DNA from: Akkermansia sp.
Lineage (GTDB): Bacteria > Verrucomicrobiota > Verrucomicrobiia > Verrucomicrobiales > Akkermansiaceae
Length of the DNA: 64,000 bases
Reading direction: 5' to 3'
Assembly (NCBI GenBank): GCA_017415995.1
Contig: JAFQDN010000007.1
Location: 36,396 to 100,395 of the forward strand
Position 1 is the first letter of the stretch. Each line of letters begins with the position of its first letter. Positions 19,857 through 29,455 of this stretch are shown here, one piece after another. Below the pieces are notes generated by a model. The model worked only from the letters and a program-made list of their open reading frames with translations. It searched no databases and was not told the DNA's origin. Made by a program: the position numbers and the translations under genes.

Positions 19857-20423
19857 ATGCCCCCACATTCTCAAGAAACACCGCCTTGGCAGCGCTTGCA
19901 AAAGCAAGCTGCCGAACTGTGCCACCTACAGGCTGCTAACCACGGCTGCATTCACCCCCAAGCCGTTATCAGTGGCGTGCTGGAGCTGGGGGCGGGTTCC
20001 GTCATCAAACCCGGTACGGTTATTGAGGGCTTTGTACGCATCGGCTCAAACTGTTCCATTGGCCCCAATGCCTACCTGCGCGGGTACGTCTCCATCGGTA
20101 ACAACTGTGTGGTCGGTAATGCCGTGGAAATCAAGAACAGCATCCTCGGTAACGCTGTCTTTGTCTCTCACCTCACCTACATTGGTGATTCTGTTCTGGA
20201 GGATGACATCAACGTAGGCGGTGGCTGTATTTTCAGCAACTTTAGGCATGATGCCGGGGAAATTCGCATGCCTTGGCAGGGCACGTTGCACCATACCGGA
20301 CTCAATAAGCTGGGCTGTTACATCGGCTCGCACTCCCGCATTGGCTGCAAGTGCGTTATTCTGCCCGGGCGTGTTATTCCTGCCGGCACGCATACCTACC
20401 CGGGCAGTGTCATTAAAGATTGA
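19857..20423 (+). CDS. Left-handed beta-helix (hexapeptide repeat) transferase-like protein
   Basis: A 188-residue protein whose central part is built of hexapeptide repeats such as G-A-G-S-V-I, I-G-S-N-C-S, I-G-P-N-A-Y, I-G-N-N-C-V and V-G-N-A-V-E. These form a left-handed parallel beta-helix. The layout, including N-F-R-H-D and K-L-G-C-Y-I-G, resembles the C-terminal acetyltransferase half of GlmU or related UDP-sugar enzymes without the nucleotidyltransferase half. It likely transfers an acyl group to, or binds, a nucleotide sugar. It is the last gene of the run, 19 nt after the hydrolase pair. Confidence 0.8.
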   Translation: MPPHSQETPPWQRLQKQAAELCHLQAANHGCIHPQAVISGVLELGAGSVIKPGTVIEGFVRIGSNCSIGPNAYLRGYVSIGNNCVVGNAVEIKNSILGNAVFVSHLTYIGDSVLEDDINVGGGCIFSNFRHDAGEIRMPWQGTLHHTGLNKLGCYIGSHSRIGCKCVILPGRVIPAGTHTYPGSVIKD

Positions 20424-20455
20424 ATGCGGGCAAATCCTGCTGCGCTATTTTGTCC

Positions 20456-20484
20456 TTGACGCAGGGGATGCAACGCGCTATAAA
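20456..20484 (+). promoter_or_regulatory. Predicted leaderless promoter of the IdeS-like gene
   Basis: TTGACG (20456-20461), a 17-bp spacer and TATAAA (20479-20484). The ATG at 20490 is 5 nt after the -10. Confidence 0.65.
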
Positions 20485-20489
20485 CGGGC

Positions 20490-21323
20490 ATGCTGAAATG
20501 GGTGTTACATGGTATAATAGGGGTGGCGTTGGTGTGGAATGCTGCTGCCGTGGCTGCTGTACAGACGCTGTGGGCTGCGGGGGTGAACTCCGAGACCGGA
20601 TGGTATGATTTTAACAAGAATCACGGGGGGGAGGAGTCCCGATTATGCTGGGCGATTACGGCCTCTAACCTGATTGCTTGGTGGCAGGATAATCAGGAAA
20701 CGGCGGAGCTGCCTCCCGGCGTGCCGATGGGGGAGGCCGTTTGGCATACATACCGAGCCTCGTTTAACAATGATGGCAGTGACCCCGACCAAGGTGTGCG
20801 CTGGTGGTTTACCGGTGGCTATGAGCCTACTCGCCCCGCTACAGGGGAGAGTTGTGCCGTTATCACGAACTCGGCTGCCGGCGCGTATTACAAGCATTCG
20901 GCGGAGGATGCCTCCTTGCTCCGCAAGCTATTTTACCGGGGAAGGGGGGCAGATGTAACTGCCCGCACCTTCAGCCAAGCTGTGTATGCAGGCTTGCTTG
21001 CCGGGGATGCCTTTTGGATTGGTGTGGCTTACAACCGCCCCGATGGCAGCCGCGCTACCCATTCGCTGACTATGTGGGGGGCGGATGTGGAACTCGGGGC
21101 TGATGGCTCTCCTGCGGTGGTGGCTATTTACATGACGGATTCCGATGACGGCGCACGGGTGCTGCACAGAATCCCCCTGCAAACGGTTGACGGTATGCCG
21201 GATTTTGTGTGCCCGGGGCACCCCCTTTATGGCAAAATCGGTAAAATTACCATTACCACCTATACCGGTATGCGCTGCAATGAGAACCCCCGGGATGCTT
21301 CCCGCACCCCGGGTAGGCAATAA
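20490..21323 (+). CDS. Secreted IdeS/Mac-like cysteine endopeptidase (family C66)
   Basis: A 277-residue protein with a signal peptide (residues 1-23). Three blocks match the IdeS fold: G-W-Y-D-F-N-K followed by the catalytic Cys53 in R-L-C-W-A-I-T-A-S-N and a downstream W-W; His191 in T-H-S-L-T-M-W-G-A-D; and the Asp block I-Y-M-T-D-S-D-D with Asp217. Order and spacing match streptococcal IdeS (Cys94, His262, Asp284). IdeS cleaves the IgG hinge; whether this protein acts on immunoglobulin or another host or mucosal protein is unknown. It has its own leaderless promoter and stands apart from the gene run upstream. Confidence 0.87.
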   Translation: MLKWVLHGIIGVALVWNAAAVAAVQTLWAAGVNSETGWYDFNKNHGGEESRLCWAITASNLIAWWQDNQETAELPPGVPMGEAVWHTYRASFNNDGSDPDQGVRWWFTGGYEPTRPATGESCAVITNSAAGAYYKHSAEDASLLRKLFYRGRGADVTARTFSQAVYAGLLAGDAFWIGVAYNRPDGSRATHSLTMWGADVELGADGSPAVVAIYMTDSDDGARVLHRIPLQTVDGMPDFVCPGHPLYGKIGKITITTYTGMRCNENPRDASRTPGRQ

Positions 21324-21339
21324 CCTGCCTTCGGCTCTG

Positions 21340-21516
21340 TTAATGGTGGTGTTTGTCGCAATGCTTGATGCACAGCACCGCCACGGCGGCGGTCAGGGTT
21401 GCCATCAGCATGGTATTGACCAGCCCTAATGCCAGTTTGCAGCAGCGGTGCCGCTCGCACGCACGAGCACAGCACTGCGGTGCTTCCGTCTTTTCGTTCT
21501 GATTTGGTGTATCCAT
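21340..21516 (-). CDS. Small cysteine- and histidine-rich membrane protein (58 aa)
   Basis: A 58-residue frame on the minus strand in the gap between two protease genes. The first 25 residues are polar and contain five cysteines, including C-C-A-R-A-C and R-C-C. One hydrophobic helix follows (about residues 27-50), and the C-terminus is K-H-C-D-K-H-H-H, metal-binding in appearance. There is no good ribosome-binding site, although a GGAGG lies 18 nt upstream. It does not resemble a shadow of another gene because neither flanking gene covers it. Function unknown; existence is moderately supported. Confidence 0.4.
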   Translation of the reverse strand: MDTPNQNEKTEAPQCCARACERHRCCKLALGLVNTMLMATLTAAVAVLCIKHCDKHHH

Positions 21517-21622
21517 GCCGTTTTTGACGCTGCTGCCTCCGTTTCTGCGCAAAAACAGTTCCTTTTTTGCTGATAATTGCGGGCAAATTGGTAGGAAATA
21601 TGCGTCGGGCGTGTTTTTGGGC

Positions 21623-21650
21623 TTGCACCGTGGCCGGAAAATGGTAACAT
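21623..21650 (+). promoter_or_regulatory. Predicted leaderless promoter of the C39-like peptidase gene
   Basis: TTGCAC (21623-21628), a 16-bp spacer and TAACAT (21645-21650), 6 nt before the ATG at 21657. Confidence 0.5.
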
Positions 21651-21656
21651 TTGTTC

Positions 21657-22952
21657 ATGATTAAGCTAATCAGCAAATTTGTAGCAGTAGCCATGTGCGC
21701 CATGACGTGCCTGGGCGGTGATGTGTCGGAGGGGATTCGTTCCGGGGACATCTGGAAGGGTTCCAAACAGGCAACGATTAATAAATATATGGTCGGCGCC
21801 CGTTATGCTGCCGTGGATGCCAAAACCATGCGCATGGCTCCCGGTGCCCTCAGCTTCGGCAAATTGCGCACCGGCGAGGTGCTGGTGAATTGGGGGGAGG
21901 ATTCGATGGAGTCCATGCGTGTTATCGTCTACAGCAAGGGGGATGACGGTGCCGCCTCCAAGGAGAATTATCTGAAAATGGTGGATGACGCCAAAGCCGC
22001 CCTCACGGAGTTGACCGGTGTGGAGCCCAAGAAGGTGAAGGTGGATGTGAAGGAAACCGGCGTAAAAGTGGATTGCTGGGAGTGGACTTGGGAGTCCGGC
22101 GCTGCCCGTATGGATGCCGGTTATACCGGTGAGTTCGGTAAGACCGCCAAAAAAGGACGCAAGAATCGCGGCAGTACAGCGCCGTTTGAGGCGGAGTTTA
22201 TTCGTGTGGATTTCGGGGCGGATGCCGCCGCCATTGAGCACGGCGGTGCGCGTGATAAGGTGAGTCGCAAAGCCCTCAAAGGCAGTATCCGGAAAGAGGA
22301 AGACGGCACGGTGTGGCTGGATGGTGTGACCATGGTGGACCAAGGCCAAAAAGGCTACTGTGTGCCTGCTACCTTGGCTCGTGTGTTTGCTTTCTACGGC
22401 ATGGATGGGGTGGATCAGCATGCTCTGGCTGCTCTTTGTGATTCCTCTGCTGATGGCGGTACCAGTACGCTGGCTATGGAAACCGCCATGGCTGCCATTT
22501 GTAAAAAATTCCCCGTTAAACTCATTACCGTAGAAAATTACCAGCAGAGCATGACCGCCTTGGTGGAGCCTTATAATAAGATTGCCAAGAAAAGCGGTAA
22601 GCAGCAGCTCGATATGTACCAAACTCCGCCTATGGATGTGGCTGACCCTGAGTTGCTCTTGCAGGCTCGCGCCGGTAAAAAATCGCAGGTGAAAAAATGG
22701 CTCGGCGTCATCAAAAAACACATTGACAGCGGCTCTCCCGTGGTGTGGGGTGTCACCCTCGGTATTTACCGGGAGGAGGTGCCCATCCCTCAGACTCGTG
22801 GCGGGCATATGCGCCTTATCATCGGTTACAATATGAAGGAGCAGAAAATTATTTACTCTGATTCATGGGGAATGGGGCATGAGAAAAAGACCATCCCTGC
22901 TGCAGAGGCTGCCGCCATGACTACCGGTCGCTACGTTATTAAACTCAAGTAA
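21657..22952 (+). CDS. Exported papain-fold (C39-like) cysteine peptidase candidate
   Basis: A 431-residue protein with a signal peptide ending near residue 20. The first 200 residues are a beta-rich domain I do not recognise. The C-terminal half (about 220-430) has the papain-like C39 pattern: V-D-Q-G-Q-K-G-Y-C-V-P-A-T with Cys235, then G-G-H-M-R-L-I-I-G-Y with His384, then Y-S-D-S-W-G with Asp402. This triad order suits a secreted peptidase or a related enzyme. A leaderless promoter fixes the start at 21657; the TTG two codons upstream is not needed. It lies next to the IdeS-like gene, so two unrelated secreted cysteine peptidases are neighbours. Confidence 0.77.
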   Translation: MIKLISKFVAVAMCAMTCLGGDVSEGIRSGDIWKGSKQATINKYMVGARYAAVDAKTMRMAPGALSFGKLRTGEVLVNWGEDSMESMRVIVYSKGDDGAASKENYLKMVDDAKAALTELTGVEPKKVKVDVKETGVKVDCWEWTWESGAARMDAGYTGEFGKTAKKGRKNRGSTAPFEAEFIRVDFGADAAAIEHGGARDKVSRKALKGSIRKEEDGTVWLDGVTMVDQGQKGYCVPATLARVFAFYGMDGVDQHALAALCDSSADGGTSTLAMETAMAAICKKFPVKLITVENYQQSMTALVEPYNKIAKKSGKQQLDMYQTPPMDVADPELLLQARAGKKSQVKKWLGVIKKHIDSGSPVVWGVTLGIYREEVPIPQTRGGHMRLIIGYNMKEQKIIYSDSWGMGHEKKTIPAAEAAAMTTGRYVIKLK

Positions 22953-22977
22953 CACTCTCCGTTTTCGGTGAAAAATA

Positions 22978-23008
22978 GCCCGGGCTGCATAAATGGTGCA
23001 CCCCGGGC
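22978..23008. terminator. Bidirectional terminator between convergent genes
   Basis: GCCCGGG (22978-22984) pairs with CCCGGGC (23002-23008), with further TGCAT/ATG pairing inside. A-rich and T-rich tracts flank it on both sides, so it can serve the peptidase gene and the PtsN-like gene. Confidence 0.8.
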
Positions 23009-23031
23009 GTTTTAGTGTGTGTAAAGCTGAA

Positions 23032-23511
23032 TCAGTCTTGTGCCACAAGTTCGCGCAGTTGAGCCATGCTGAGCCCCTTCATGCGCCAGCGCATCAGTTT
23101 GCTGAGCAGGTGCAGATAAAGATCCGGTTGCTCTTCCGGTACTGCCAGCAGTATCACGGTATCTGCCACTTCCTTTGCCCAGGCCAATCCCTGCTCTCTC
23201 CGCGCTATATATACGGCTGCGCTTTGCAGCCCCTCTACTCGTGCATGTGGTATGGCCAATCCTCGCCCCACGTAGGTGGGCTCCACATTCTCGCGCTCCA
23301 GTGCGGATATCTCCAAATCATGCGCTTGCTTGGGGTACTGTATGTCTGCCAGTTCATGCGCCATCAGGGAGATGATGTCGCGCCTGTCGGAACACGGCGG
23401 AAGCTCTTCGCCGCGTTCGTGTATTTCTATCTTGATGCTATTGAGTGACATGCCGGTGCGCGGTGCAGGGTAGCGCACTTGCTTTTTACACGCAAGCGGT
23501 TCTTGTGTCAT
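23032..23511 (-). CDS. PTS EIIA type-2 (PtsN-like) domain protein
   Basis: A 159-residue protein of the fructose/nitrogen PTS EIIA type. The phosphorylatable histidine lies in G-R-G-L-A-I-P-H-A-R-V, which matches the family consensus G-x-A-I-P-H. The N-terminal 20 residues look unstructured. An internal ATG at 23451, with TTGCGT, 17 bp and TACCCT upstream of it, is a credible alternative start that would give 139 residues. No EIIB, EIIC or Hpr kinase gene is adjacent. A regulatory role, such as phosphorylation-dependent control, is more likely than sugar transport. Confidence 0.82.
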   Translation of the reverse strand: MTQEPLACKKQVRYPAPRTGMSLNSIKIEIHERGEELPPCSDRRDIISLMAHELADIQYPKQAHDLEISALERENVEPTYVGRGLAIPHARVEGLQSAAVYIARREQGLAWAKEVADTVILLAVPEEQPDLYLHLLSKLMRWRMKGLSMAQLRELVAQD

Positions 23512-23625
23512 AATGTGTGTTTTTTTACATGAACATTATCACTTTAATCATTCGTGCCTCAGTAGTCGGAAGTTGATGGATTCCTAAAAAAATCCGGTTG
23601 GATTTCAAATGAACAAATTGTAGTA

Positions 23626-23654
23626 TTGCACTGAGGGAGGAAATGCGCTAGAAT
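23626..23654 (+). promoter_or_regulatory. Predicted near-leaderless promoter of the PBP2 gene
   Basis: TTGCAC (23626-23631), a 17-bp spacer and TAGAAT (23649-23654), 9 nt before the ATG at 23664. The predicted leader is 0-2 nt. Confidence 0.65.
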
Positions 23655-23663
23655 AGGGGTACG

Positions 23664-25919
23664 ATGCGCAGCGTAACACATATCATGGCCATCATGGGGC
23701 TGGCTTTGTCCGGCTTGGCGATTTCGGGCTCCTATGCTCAGCAGAGCTCTCCGGCAGGGGGAGGTACCGGAGGTTTTGCCGATGATGAATACGCTGAAGA
23801 GGTGGTGGAAACCGTGCAGCTGGGAGGAGAAGGCAGCGGGACCTCCGAGATGGAAGGAGTACAGCGAGCGGATGATTACAGCGTGACGCCGGTGCCTGTA
23901 GTAACGGATCCGGCAGTGGTGTTGCCGGGGGATGGCGTGGAGTCCGGGGGGGCGGTGCCCGGGGGAGCCATTAACCTGACGCCGCCGGATAATGACCCGT
24001 CCCGCATAGCCTACCCGACCACGCGTAAGAATGCCCGCACCATGTCGCTGACGGTGCCTGCGCCGCGCGGGCTCATTACGGATCGCAACGGTGAAGTGAT
24101 GGCTACATCGGTGGTGGCGTACCAGCCCGCCATTAACTTCGGGCAGCTGCAGGATAGCTCCGATGCCGCCATCGTGGCGCTGGGGCGTAAGGTGATGGAG
24201 GCGTATGCCAAGTTGGGGCTCACCATAACGGAAAAAACGGACGAGGAGCTGATATCGCACTACCGGCACCGCCGATGGTTGCCCTTGCCTGTGGGAGCCG
24301 TATTGCGGGAAAACGAGGTGAAGCCCATACTCGGGAGTTTGAAGGCAGTGGAGCATGGGTACCTCATGCACCGTTACATTCGCTATTATCCCGCCCATAC
24401 CACAGCCGGCCACATTATAGGCTATACCGGCACGCAAGCAAAGTTGCCGACGGGACCCATTAACCACCATGACCCCATTTTTGAGCGACAGGAGGGGCGC
24501 TCCGGGTTGGAGCAGGTGTTCAACCGCCAGTTGACCGGGCGCCCGGGAGTGTGGCGCCTCATGTTTGATGAAGGGGGTAACAAGATTTTGGATGAGTTGC
24601 AGCTCAAACCCCGACCGGGTGGCACGGTGGTAACGACTCTTAATCTCAAGTGGCAGCAAGCTGCGGAGGAATCTTTGCGCCGTAATACGGAGCGCGTGGA
24701 TAGCCGAGGACGCAAAATCCCCGGGCGTGGTGCATTCGTGATGATAGATGTCCAGACCGGCGAGGTGGTGGTTATGGCCTCTGCGCCGAATTATGATCCC
24801 AACATGTTCATACCGGCCATATCACAGGAGGCGTATGATGAGTTGCGTAATGATTCCAGCAATCCTTTGGTATCACGCGCATATGCCGGTGTGTACCCGC
24901 CTGCTTCCACCTTCAAAACTATTACCATCGCAGCGGCCTTACACTTCAATATCATTAACGAGCATACGTACATCAATTGCCCGTACAGCATCCGCATCGG
25001 CGGGCATACGTTCAAAAACCACAGCCACTTTGAGGGTAACATCAACTGTATTACGGCCTTGGCTAAGTCCAATAACCCTTTCATGTACCAAGTAGCTGCC
25101 ACGCGTGAGCCCCGCATCGGCGCAGAGCGTTTGTGTGAGATTGCGCGCCTCTTCGGCTACGGTACGCGTACCGGTTTGCCCATTGCAGATAAGGCCGGTA
25201 ATGTGCCGGATGAGTCATGGATGTACCGCAATTACTCCCGCAGCTTTATGCAGGGCGACGCCGCCAATATGTCCATCGGGCAGGGGCCTCTGCTGGCTAC
25301 TCCGCTACAGGTGGCCCATGCCATGGCCGGTATTGCCAACGGGCGTTATTTGCCTAAGCTGCACCTGGTGCGCCAAATGTTGGATATGGATGGTAATGTG
25401 GTATACCAGTGCGCCCCCGCAGCGGAAAACAGCCTCACCGAGCTTTCCGACTCGCTTTCCGTGGTGCGCAGGGGTATGCGGGCCGTTGTGTACAATGGCT
25501 CCGGCCACCGCGCCAAAATCAGCTATGCTGCCAATGCCGGTAAAACCGGTACTGCCCAGTGGGGTAAGCCTTCCGATGATTGCCGCTTGGCTTGGTTTGC
25601 CGGCTTTATACCTGCGGATAATCCCCGGTATGCCTACGCTGCTCTTTATGAGGGTGAGCCTCACCAGGTGATTTCCGGTGGCCGTATGGCTGCGGCTATT
25701 GTTAAGAGCTTCTTTGAGTGTGAGGCTGTGAAGAATGACCTCAAGAAGGAGTTTGAAGCGGCAGCGCGTCGCCCGCTCAATGCAGATGATGCCAAACCCT
25801 CCACCGAAGATGATGCAGCAGCTGCTGCTCGCCGTGCAGCCGAGGATGAGCGCCGCCGCCGTGAAGCAGAACGCCGCCGCCGCCCCGATAATTGGGATGA
25901 TGGCCGTGGCCGCCGCTGA
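23664..25919 (+). CDS. mrdA: Penicillin-binding protein 2-type transpeptidase
   Basis: A 751-residue class B PBP that cross-links peptidoglycan during cell elongation. After a signal/anchor helix (residues 5-25) comes a 90-residue acidic and Gly-rich segment, unusual for PBP2. The dimerisation domain begins at A-P-R-G-L-I-T-D-R-N-G. The transpeptidase motifs are S-T-F-K (the S-x-x-K nucleophile), S-N-N and K-T-G-T-A-Q. The C-terminus is a 60-residue Ala/Glu/Arg-rich tail, again longer than usual. No RodA gene is adjacent. The linker and tail may place the enzyme in a thick envelope. The transcript appears nearly leaderless. Confidence 0.9.
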   Translation: MRSVTHIMAIMGLALSGLAISGSYAQQSSPAGGGTGGFADDEYAEEVVETVQLGGEGSGTSEMEGVQRADDYSVTPVPVVTDPAVVLPGDGVESGGAVPGGAINLTPPDNDPSRIAYPTTRKNARTMSLTVPAPRGLITDRNGEVMATSVVAYQPAINFGQLQDSSDAAIVALGRKVMEAYAKLGLTITEKTDEELISHYRHRRWLPLPVGAVLRENEVKPILGSLKAVEHGYLMHRYIRYYPAHTTAGHIIGYTGTQAKLPTGPINHHDPIFERQEGRSGLEQVFNRQLTGRPGVWRLMFDEGGNKILDELQLKPRPGGTVVTTLNLKWQQAAEESLRRNTERVDSRGRKIPGRGAFVMIDVQTGEVVVMASAPNYDPNMFIPAISQEAYDELRNDSSNPLVSRAYAGVYPPASTFKTITIAAALHFNIINEHTYINCPYSIRIGGHTFKNHSHFEGNINCITALAKSNNPFMYQVAATREPRIGAERLCEIARLFGYGTRTGLPIADKAGNVPDESWMYRNYSRSFMQGDAANMSIGQGPLLATPLQVAHAMAGIANGRYLPKLHLVRQMLDMDGNVVYQCAPAAENSLTELSDSLSVVRRGMRAVVYNGSGHRAKISYAANAGKTGTAQWGKPSDDCRLAWFAGFIPADNPRYAYAALYEGEPHQVISGGRMAAAIVKSFFECEAVKNDLKKEFEAAARRPLNADDAKPSTEDDAAAAARRAAEDERRRREAERRRRPDNWDDGRGRR

Positions 25920-26071
25920 TTTTCATCTCATTTTATCGCTGAGTTTTCGGCTTTTGATGCAAAATTTTGCCCTCAATCAGGTGCGGAATCCCGTAGGATA
26001 GCATTTTTTTGTAAATAAGGCTTGCATTTTGGGTGGATATATGGCATATATCTGCAAGTTTACACTGTACC

Positions 26072-29000
26072 ATGCCTAAAGACACGTCTATCAAGAAGAT
26101 ATTGGTCATCGGTTCGGGCCCCATCATCATCGGGCAGGGGTGTGAGTTTGACTACTCCGGTACCCAGGCTTGTAAAACATTGAAGGAAGAGGGCTACGAG
26201 GTAGTGCTTGTTAATTCCAATCCCGCCACCATCATGACGGACCCGGAGACAGCACCCTACACCTACATCGAGCCGTTGACTCCCGAGTACATTGAGAAAA
26301 TCATTGCTCGCGAAAAACCGGACGCGTTGCTGCCGACCCTCGGTGGCCAGACAGCTCTGAATGCAGCAATGGAGCTGCACCGCCAAGGGATTCTTGACAA
26401 GTACGGAGTCCGGGTTATCGGTGCTGATGCTGATGCCATCGATAAAGGTGAGGATCGCCAGCGTTTCAAGGATGCTATGCTCAAAATCGGGTTGGATGTT
26501 CCGGCTTCCGGCGTGGCTCACAACATGGCAGAGGCTTGGGATATTGCCAAGAATGTCATCGGCGCTTATCCGATGATTATCCGCCCGGCGTTCACGCTGG
26601 GTGGTACCGGTGGCGGTATTGCATACAACAAGACGGAGTTTGAGGAGATTGTCCTGCGTGGTCTGGACCTTTCCCCGGTGCATGAGGTGCTCATTGAGGA
26701 GTCCCTGCTGGGTTGGAAGGAGATTGAGATGGAGGTGATGCGTGACAGCAAGGATAACTGCATTACCATTTGCTCCATCGAAAACTTGGATCCTATGGGT
26801 GTGCACACCGGTGACTCCATCACCGTGGCTCCGGCCATGACCCTCAATGCCCGTGAGTACGCCATCCTCAAAGAAGCGTCATTTGCCATCATCCGCGAAA
26901 TCGGCGTGAAGAGCGGTGGCAGCAATATCCAGTTTGCCATTTGCCCGCGCACCGGGCGCCAGGTGGTGATTGAGATGAACCCCCGCGTGAGCCGCTCCTC
27001 TGCGCTGGCCTCCAAGGCAACGGGTTTCCCCATTGCTAAGTTCTCTGCCAAACTTGCTGTGGGTTATACGCTTGATGAGCTGTTGAATGATATTACCCAC
27101 TCCACGCCGGCCTCGTTTGAGCCCACCATCGACTATGTGGTGTGCAAGGTGCCCCGCTTCACCTTCGAGAAGTTCAAGAAGGCTGATGAACGCCTGACAA
27201 CGGCCATGAAGAGCGTGGGTGAGGTGATGAGCATCGGTACCACTTTCAAGGAGTCCCTGCAAAAGGCTCTGCGTTCTCTGGAAACCGGACGCTGGGGCTT
27301 CGGTTTTGACACCAAGGATCCCAAGAATCCCACGCGTAATGAGATTTCTGCCAAGCTTTCCGTGCCGAATGCCGACCGTATTTTCTGGATTCAGACGGCA
27401 TTTGTCAACGGGTTTACAGCGGAGGAAATTCATGACCTCACGCAGATTGACCCTTGGTTTATTGAGCAGTTACAGCAGTTGGCAGAAGCCGGCATGAAGC
27501 TTGCCGAGCTGGACTTGCTGGAGGCCAAGAAACTCGGCTTCTCCGACCGCCAGATAGCCCTTGCCCGCGGTTGCTCCGAGGACGATGTGCGCGCAGAGCG
27601 CAAGGCTAAGGGCATTGTGCCCACCTACCACTTGGTAGATACCTGCGCCGGTGAGTTTGAGGCTCGCAATCCGTACTACTACTCCACCTATGGTGTGCAA
27701 AATGAAGCCCGCATCAGCGACCGCAAGAAGATTATGATTCTCGGCGGTGGCCCCAACCGCATCGGTCAGGGTATTGAGTTTGACTACTGCTGCGTGCATG
27801 CTTCATTTGCCCTCAAGGAGTTGGGCTATGAGACCATTATGGTTAACTCCAACCCCGAGACGGTTTCCACGGACTATGATACCTCCGATAAGCTTTACTT
27901 TGAGCCGCTGACGTTGGAGGATGTCCTCAACATCTGTGATGTGGAGAAACCCTGTGGCGTAATCGTCCAATTCGGTGGGCAGACCCCGCTGAACCTGGCT
28001 GCTGCACTTGCGGAGCGTGGTGTACCCATTATCGGCACCAGCCCCCGCAGCATTGAGTTGGCTGAGGACCGCAAGTACTTCTCCGCCCTTTTGGATGAAA
28101 TCGGTTTGCGCCAAGCCGAGGCCGGTACCGCTACCAATGAAGAGGAGGCCGTGGCCGTTGCACAACGCATTGGTTTCCCGGTGTTGGTGCGTCCGTCTTT
28201 CGTGTTGGGTGGCCGAGCCATGATGATTGTGTATGATGAGGCAGAGCTGCGCACCTACATGCGTGAGGCTGTGGATGCGTCTCCGGAGCGTCCGGTGCTG
28301 GTAGACCGCTTCCTGCAAAATGCGTTGGAGATTGACGTGGACGTCATTGCCGACGGCGAGACCAGCGTGGTGGGTGCCATCATGCAGCACGTTGAGCCCG
28401 CCGGTATTCACTCCGGTGACTCCGCATGTATGATTCCCCCCAACAAGGTGAGCGATAAGATGCATGCAGAGATGATGCGTGCAGCGCGCGAGCTTGCTGC
28501 CAAGCTTAATGTGAAAGGGCTCATGAATTGCCAGTTCGCCATTAAGGATGAGCAACTCTACGTTATCGAGGTGAATCCCCGTGCTTCCCGTACCGTGCCC
28601 TTTGTTTCCAAGTCCATCGGCGTGCCGTTGGCTAAGTTGGCCGCTAAGGTGATGAGCGGGATGTCTCTCAAGGAGCTTGGCTTTACCAAGGAGGTGGTGC
28701 CGCCGTACTACACCATCAAGGAGGCCGTGTTCCCCTGGAATCGCTTCCCCGGTATTGACGTGGTGCTTGGCCCGGAGATGCATTCTACCGGTGAGGTGAT
28801 GGGTATTGATACGGATCCGGATCTTGCCTATATGAAGAGCCAGATTTCAGCCTTCAACCCGCTGCCCGGTGCAGGGTTGGTGTTCATCTCCGTCAATGAT
28901 CGAGACAAGGAGCACGTGCTGCCCATTGCACAGGAGATTGCCGCTGCCGGTTTCGATATCTGTGCAACCAAGGGTACCATGATTTACCTCCTGCAAAACG

Positions 29001-29275
29001 GCATTGAGTGTGAGCGTGCTTACAAGGTGCTGGAGGGGCGCCGCCCCAATATTGTGGACCGCATCAAAAACGGAGATATTGTATTCGTAATCAATACTCC
29101 CGGTTCTCATGATGCCCGTGAAGATGAGGTCGCAATCCGTGCTGCCACCGTGAATAATAAGGTGTCATACACCACGGATCTTTCCTCCGCTAAAGCTTGC
29201 TCCGCTGCCATCCTCAACAATAAGAATAAGGTGGCTACCGTGCGCACGCTTCAGGAGTATCACTCCTCCAACTGA
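26072..29275 (+). CDS. carB: Carbamoyl-phosphate synthase large subunit
   Basis: A 1067-residue protein of standard CarB length. It makes carbamoyl phosphate from glutamine-derived ammonia, bicarbonate and 2 ATP for arginine and pyrimidine synthesis. Two homologous ATP-grasp halves start with [12 protein letters not shown] and [12 protein letters not shown]. The C-terminal MGS-like allosteric domain contains A-T-K-G-T-M and V-I-N-T-P. The upstream in-frame ATG at 26033 adds 13 poorly conserved residues; M-P-K-D-T-S-I-K-K at 26072 is chosen. The small subunit carA is not adjacent in this window. Confidence 0.97.
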   Translation: MPKDTSIKKILVIGSGPIIIGQGCEFDYSGTQACKTLKEEGYEVVLVNSNPATIMTDPETAPYTYIEPLTPEYIEKIIAREKPDALLPTLGGQTALNAAMELHRQGILDKYGVRVIGADADAIDKGEDRQRFKDAMLKIGLDVPASGVAHNMAEAWDIAKNVIGAYPMIIRPAFTLGGTGGGIAYNKTEFEEIVLRGLDLSPVHEVLIEESLLGWKEIEMEVMRDSKDNCITICSIENLDPMGVHTGDSITVAPAMTLNAREYAILKEASFAIIREIGVKSGGSNIQFAICPRTGRQVVIEMNPRVSRSSALASKATGFPIAKFSAKLAVGYTLDELLNDITHSTPASFEPTIDYVVCKVPRFTFEKFKKADERLTTAMKSVGEVMSIGTTFKESLQKALRSLETGRWGFGFDTKDPKNPTRNEISAKLSVPNADRIFWIQTAFVNGFTAEEIHDLTQIDPWFIEQLQQLAEAGMKLAELDLLEAKKLGFSDRQIALARGCSEDDVRAERKAKGIVPTYHLVDTCAGEFEARNPYYYSTYGVQNEARISDRKKIMILGGGPNRIGQGIEFDYCCVHASFALKELGYETIMVNSNPETVSTDYDTSDKLYFEPLTLEDVLNICDVEKPCGVIVQFGGQTPLNLAAALAERGVPIIGTSPRSIELAEDRKYFSALLDEIGLRQAEAGTATNEEEAVAVAQRIGFPVLVRPSFVLGGRAMMIVYDEAELRTYMREAVDASPERPVLVDRFLQNALEIDVDVIADGETSVVGAIMQHVEPAGIHSGDSACMIPPNKVSDKMHAEMMRAARELAAKLNVKGLMNCQFAIKDEQLYVIEVNPRASRTVPFVSKSIGVPLAKLAAKVMSGMSLKELGFTKEVVPPYYTIKEAVFPWNRFPGIDVVLGPEMHSTGEVMGIDTDPDLAYMKSQISAFNPLPGAGLVFISVNDRDKEHVLPIAQEIAAAGFDICATKGTMIYLLQNGIECERAYKVLEGRRPNIVDRIKNGDIVFVINTPGSHDAREDEVAIRAATVNNKVSYTTDLSSAKACSAAILNNKNKVATVRTLQEYHSSN

Positions 29276-29303
29276 TTGTAATCGGTTCTCGTTCCTTTCA
29301 TCG

Positions 29304-29336
29304 GGCGGCATGCAGGGCTTCTCCCCTCATGCCGCC
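29304..29336 (+). terminator. carB terminator hairpin
   Basis: GGCGGCATG (29304-29312) pairs perfectly with CATGCCGCC (29328-29336) around a 15-nt loop. It is followed by TCTTGTTTGC, a weak T-rich tail. Confidence 0.7.
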
Positions 29337-29417
29337 TCTTGTTTGCTATATAAATAGCTCACGGAACTCAAAATCGTGTGTCCGGTATGAAAAAGCGGCT
29401 AATGTGAGCTTATACAC

Positions 29418-29446
29418 TTGCAAGCCCTGCCGCGCTGTGGTATAAG
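29418..29446 (+). promoter_or_regulatory. Predicted near-leaderless promoter
   Basis: TTGCAA (29418-29423), a 17-bp spacer and TATAAG (29441-29446). The -10 ends 9 nt before the ATG at 29456; an in-frame GTG lies 6 nt after it. Confidence 0.6.
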
Positions 29447-29455
29447 GAGAGTGTG

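Noticed and set aside
21666..22808. 380-codon frame opposite the C39-like peptidase
   Set aside because: The opposite strand has a signal peptide and a catalytic triad; this frame has neither.
27803..28783. 326-codon minus frame within carB
   Set aside because: Shadow of carB.
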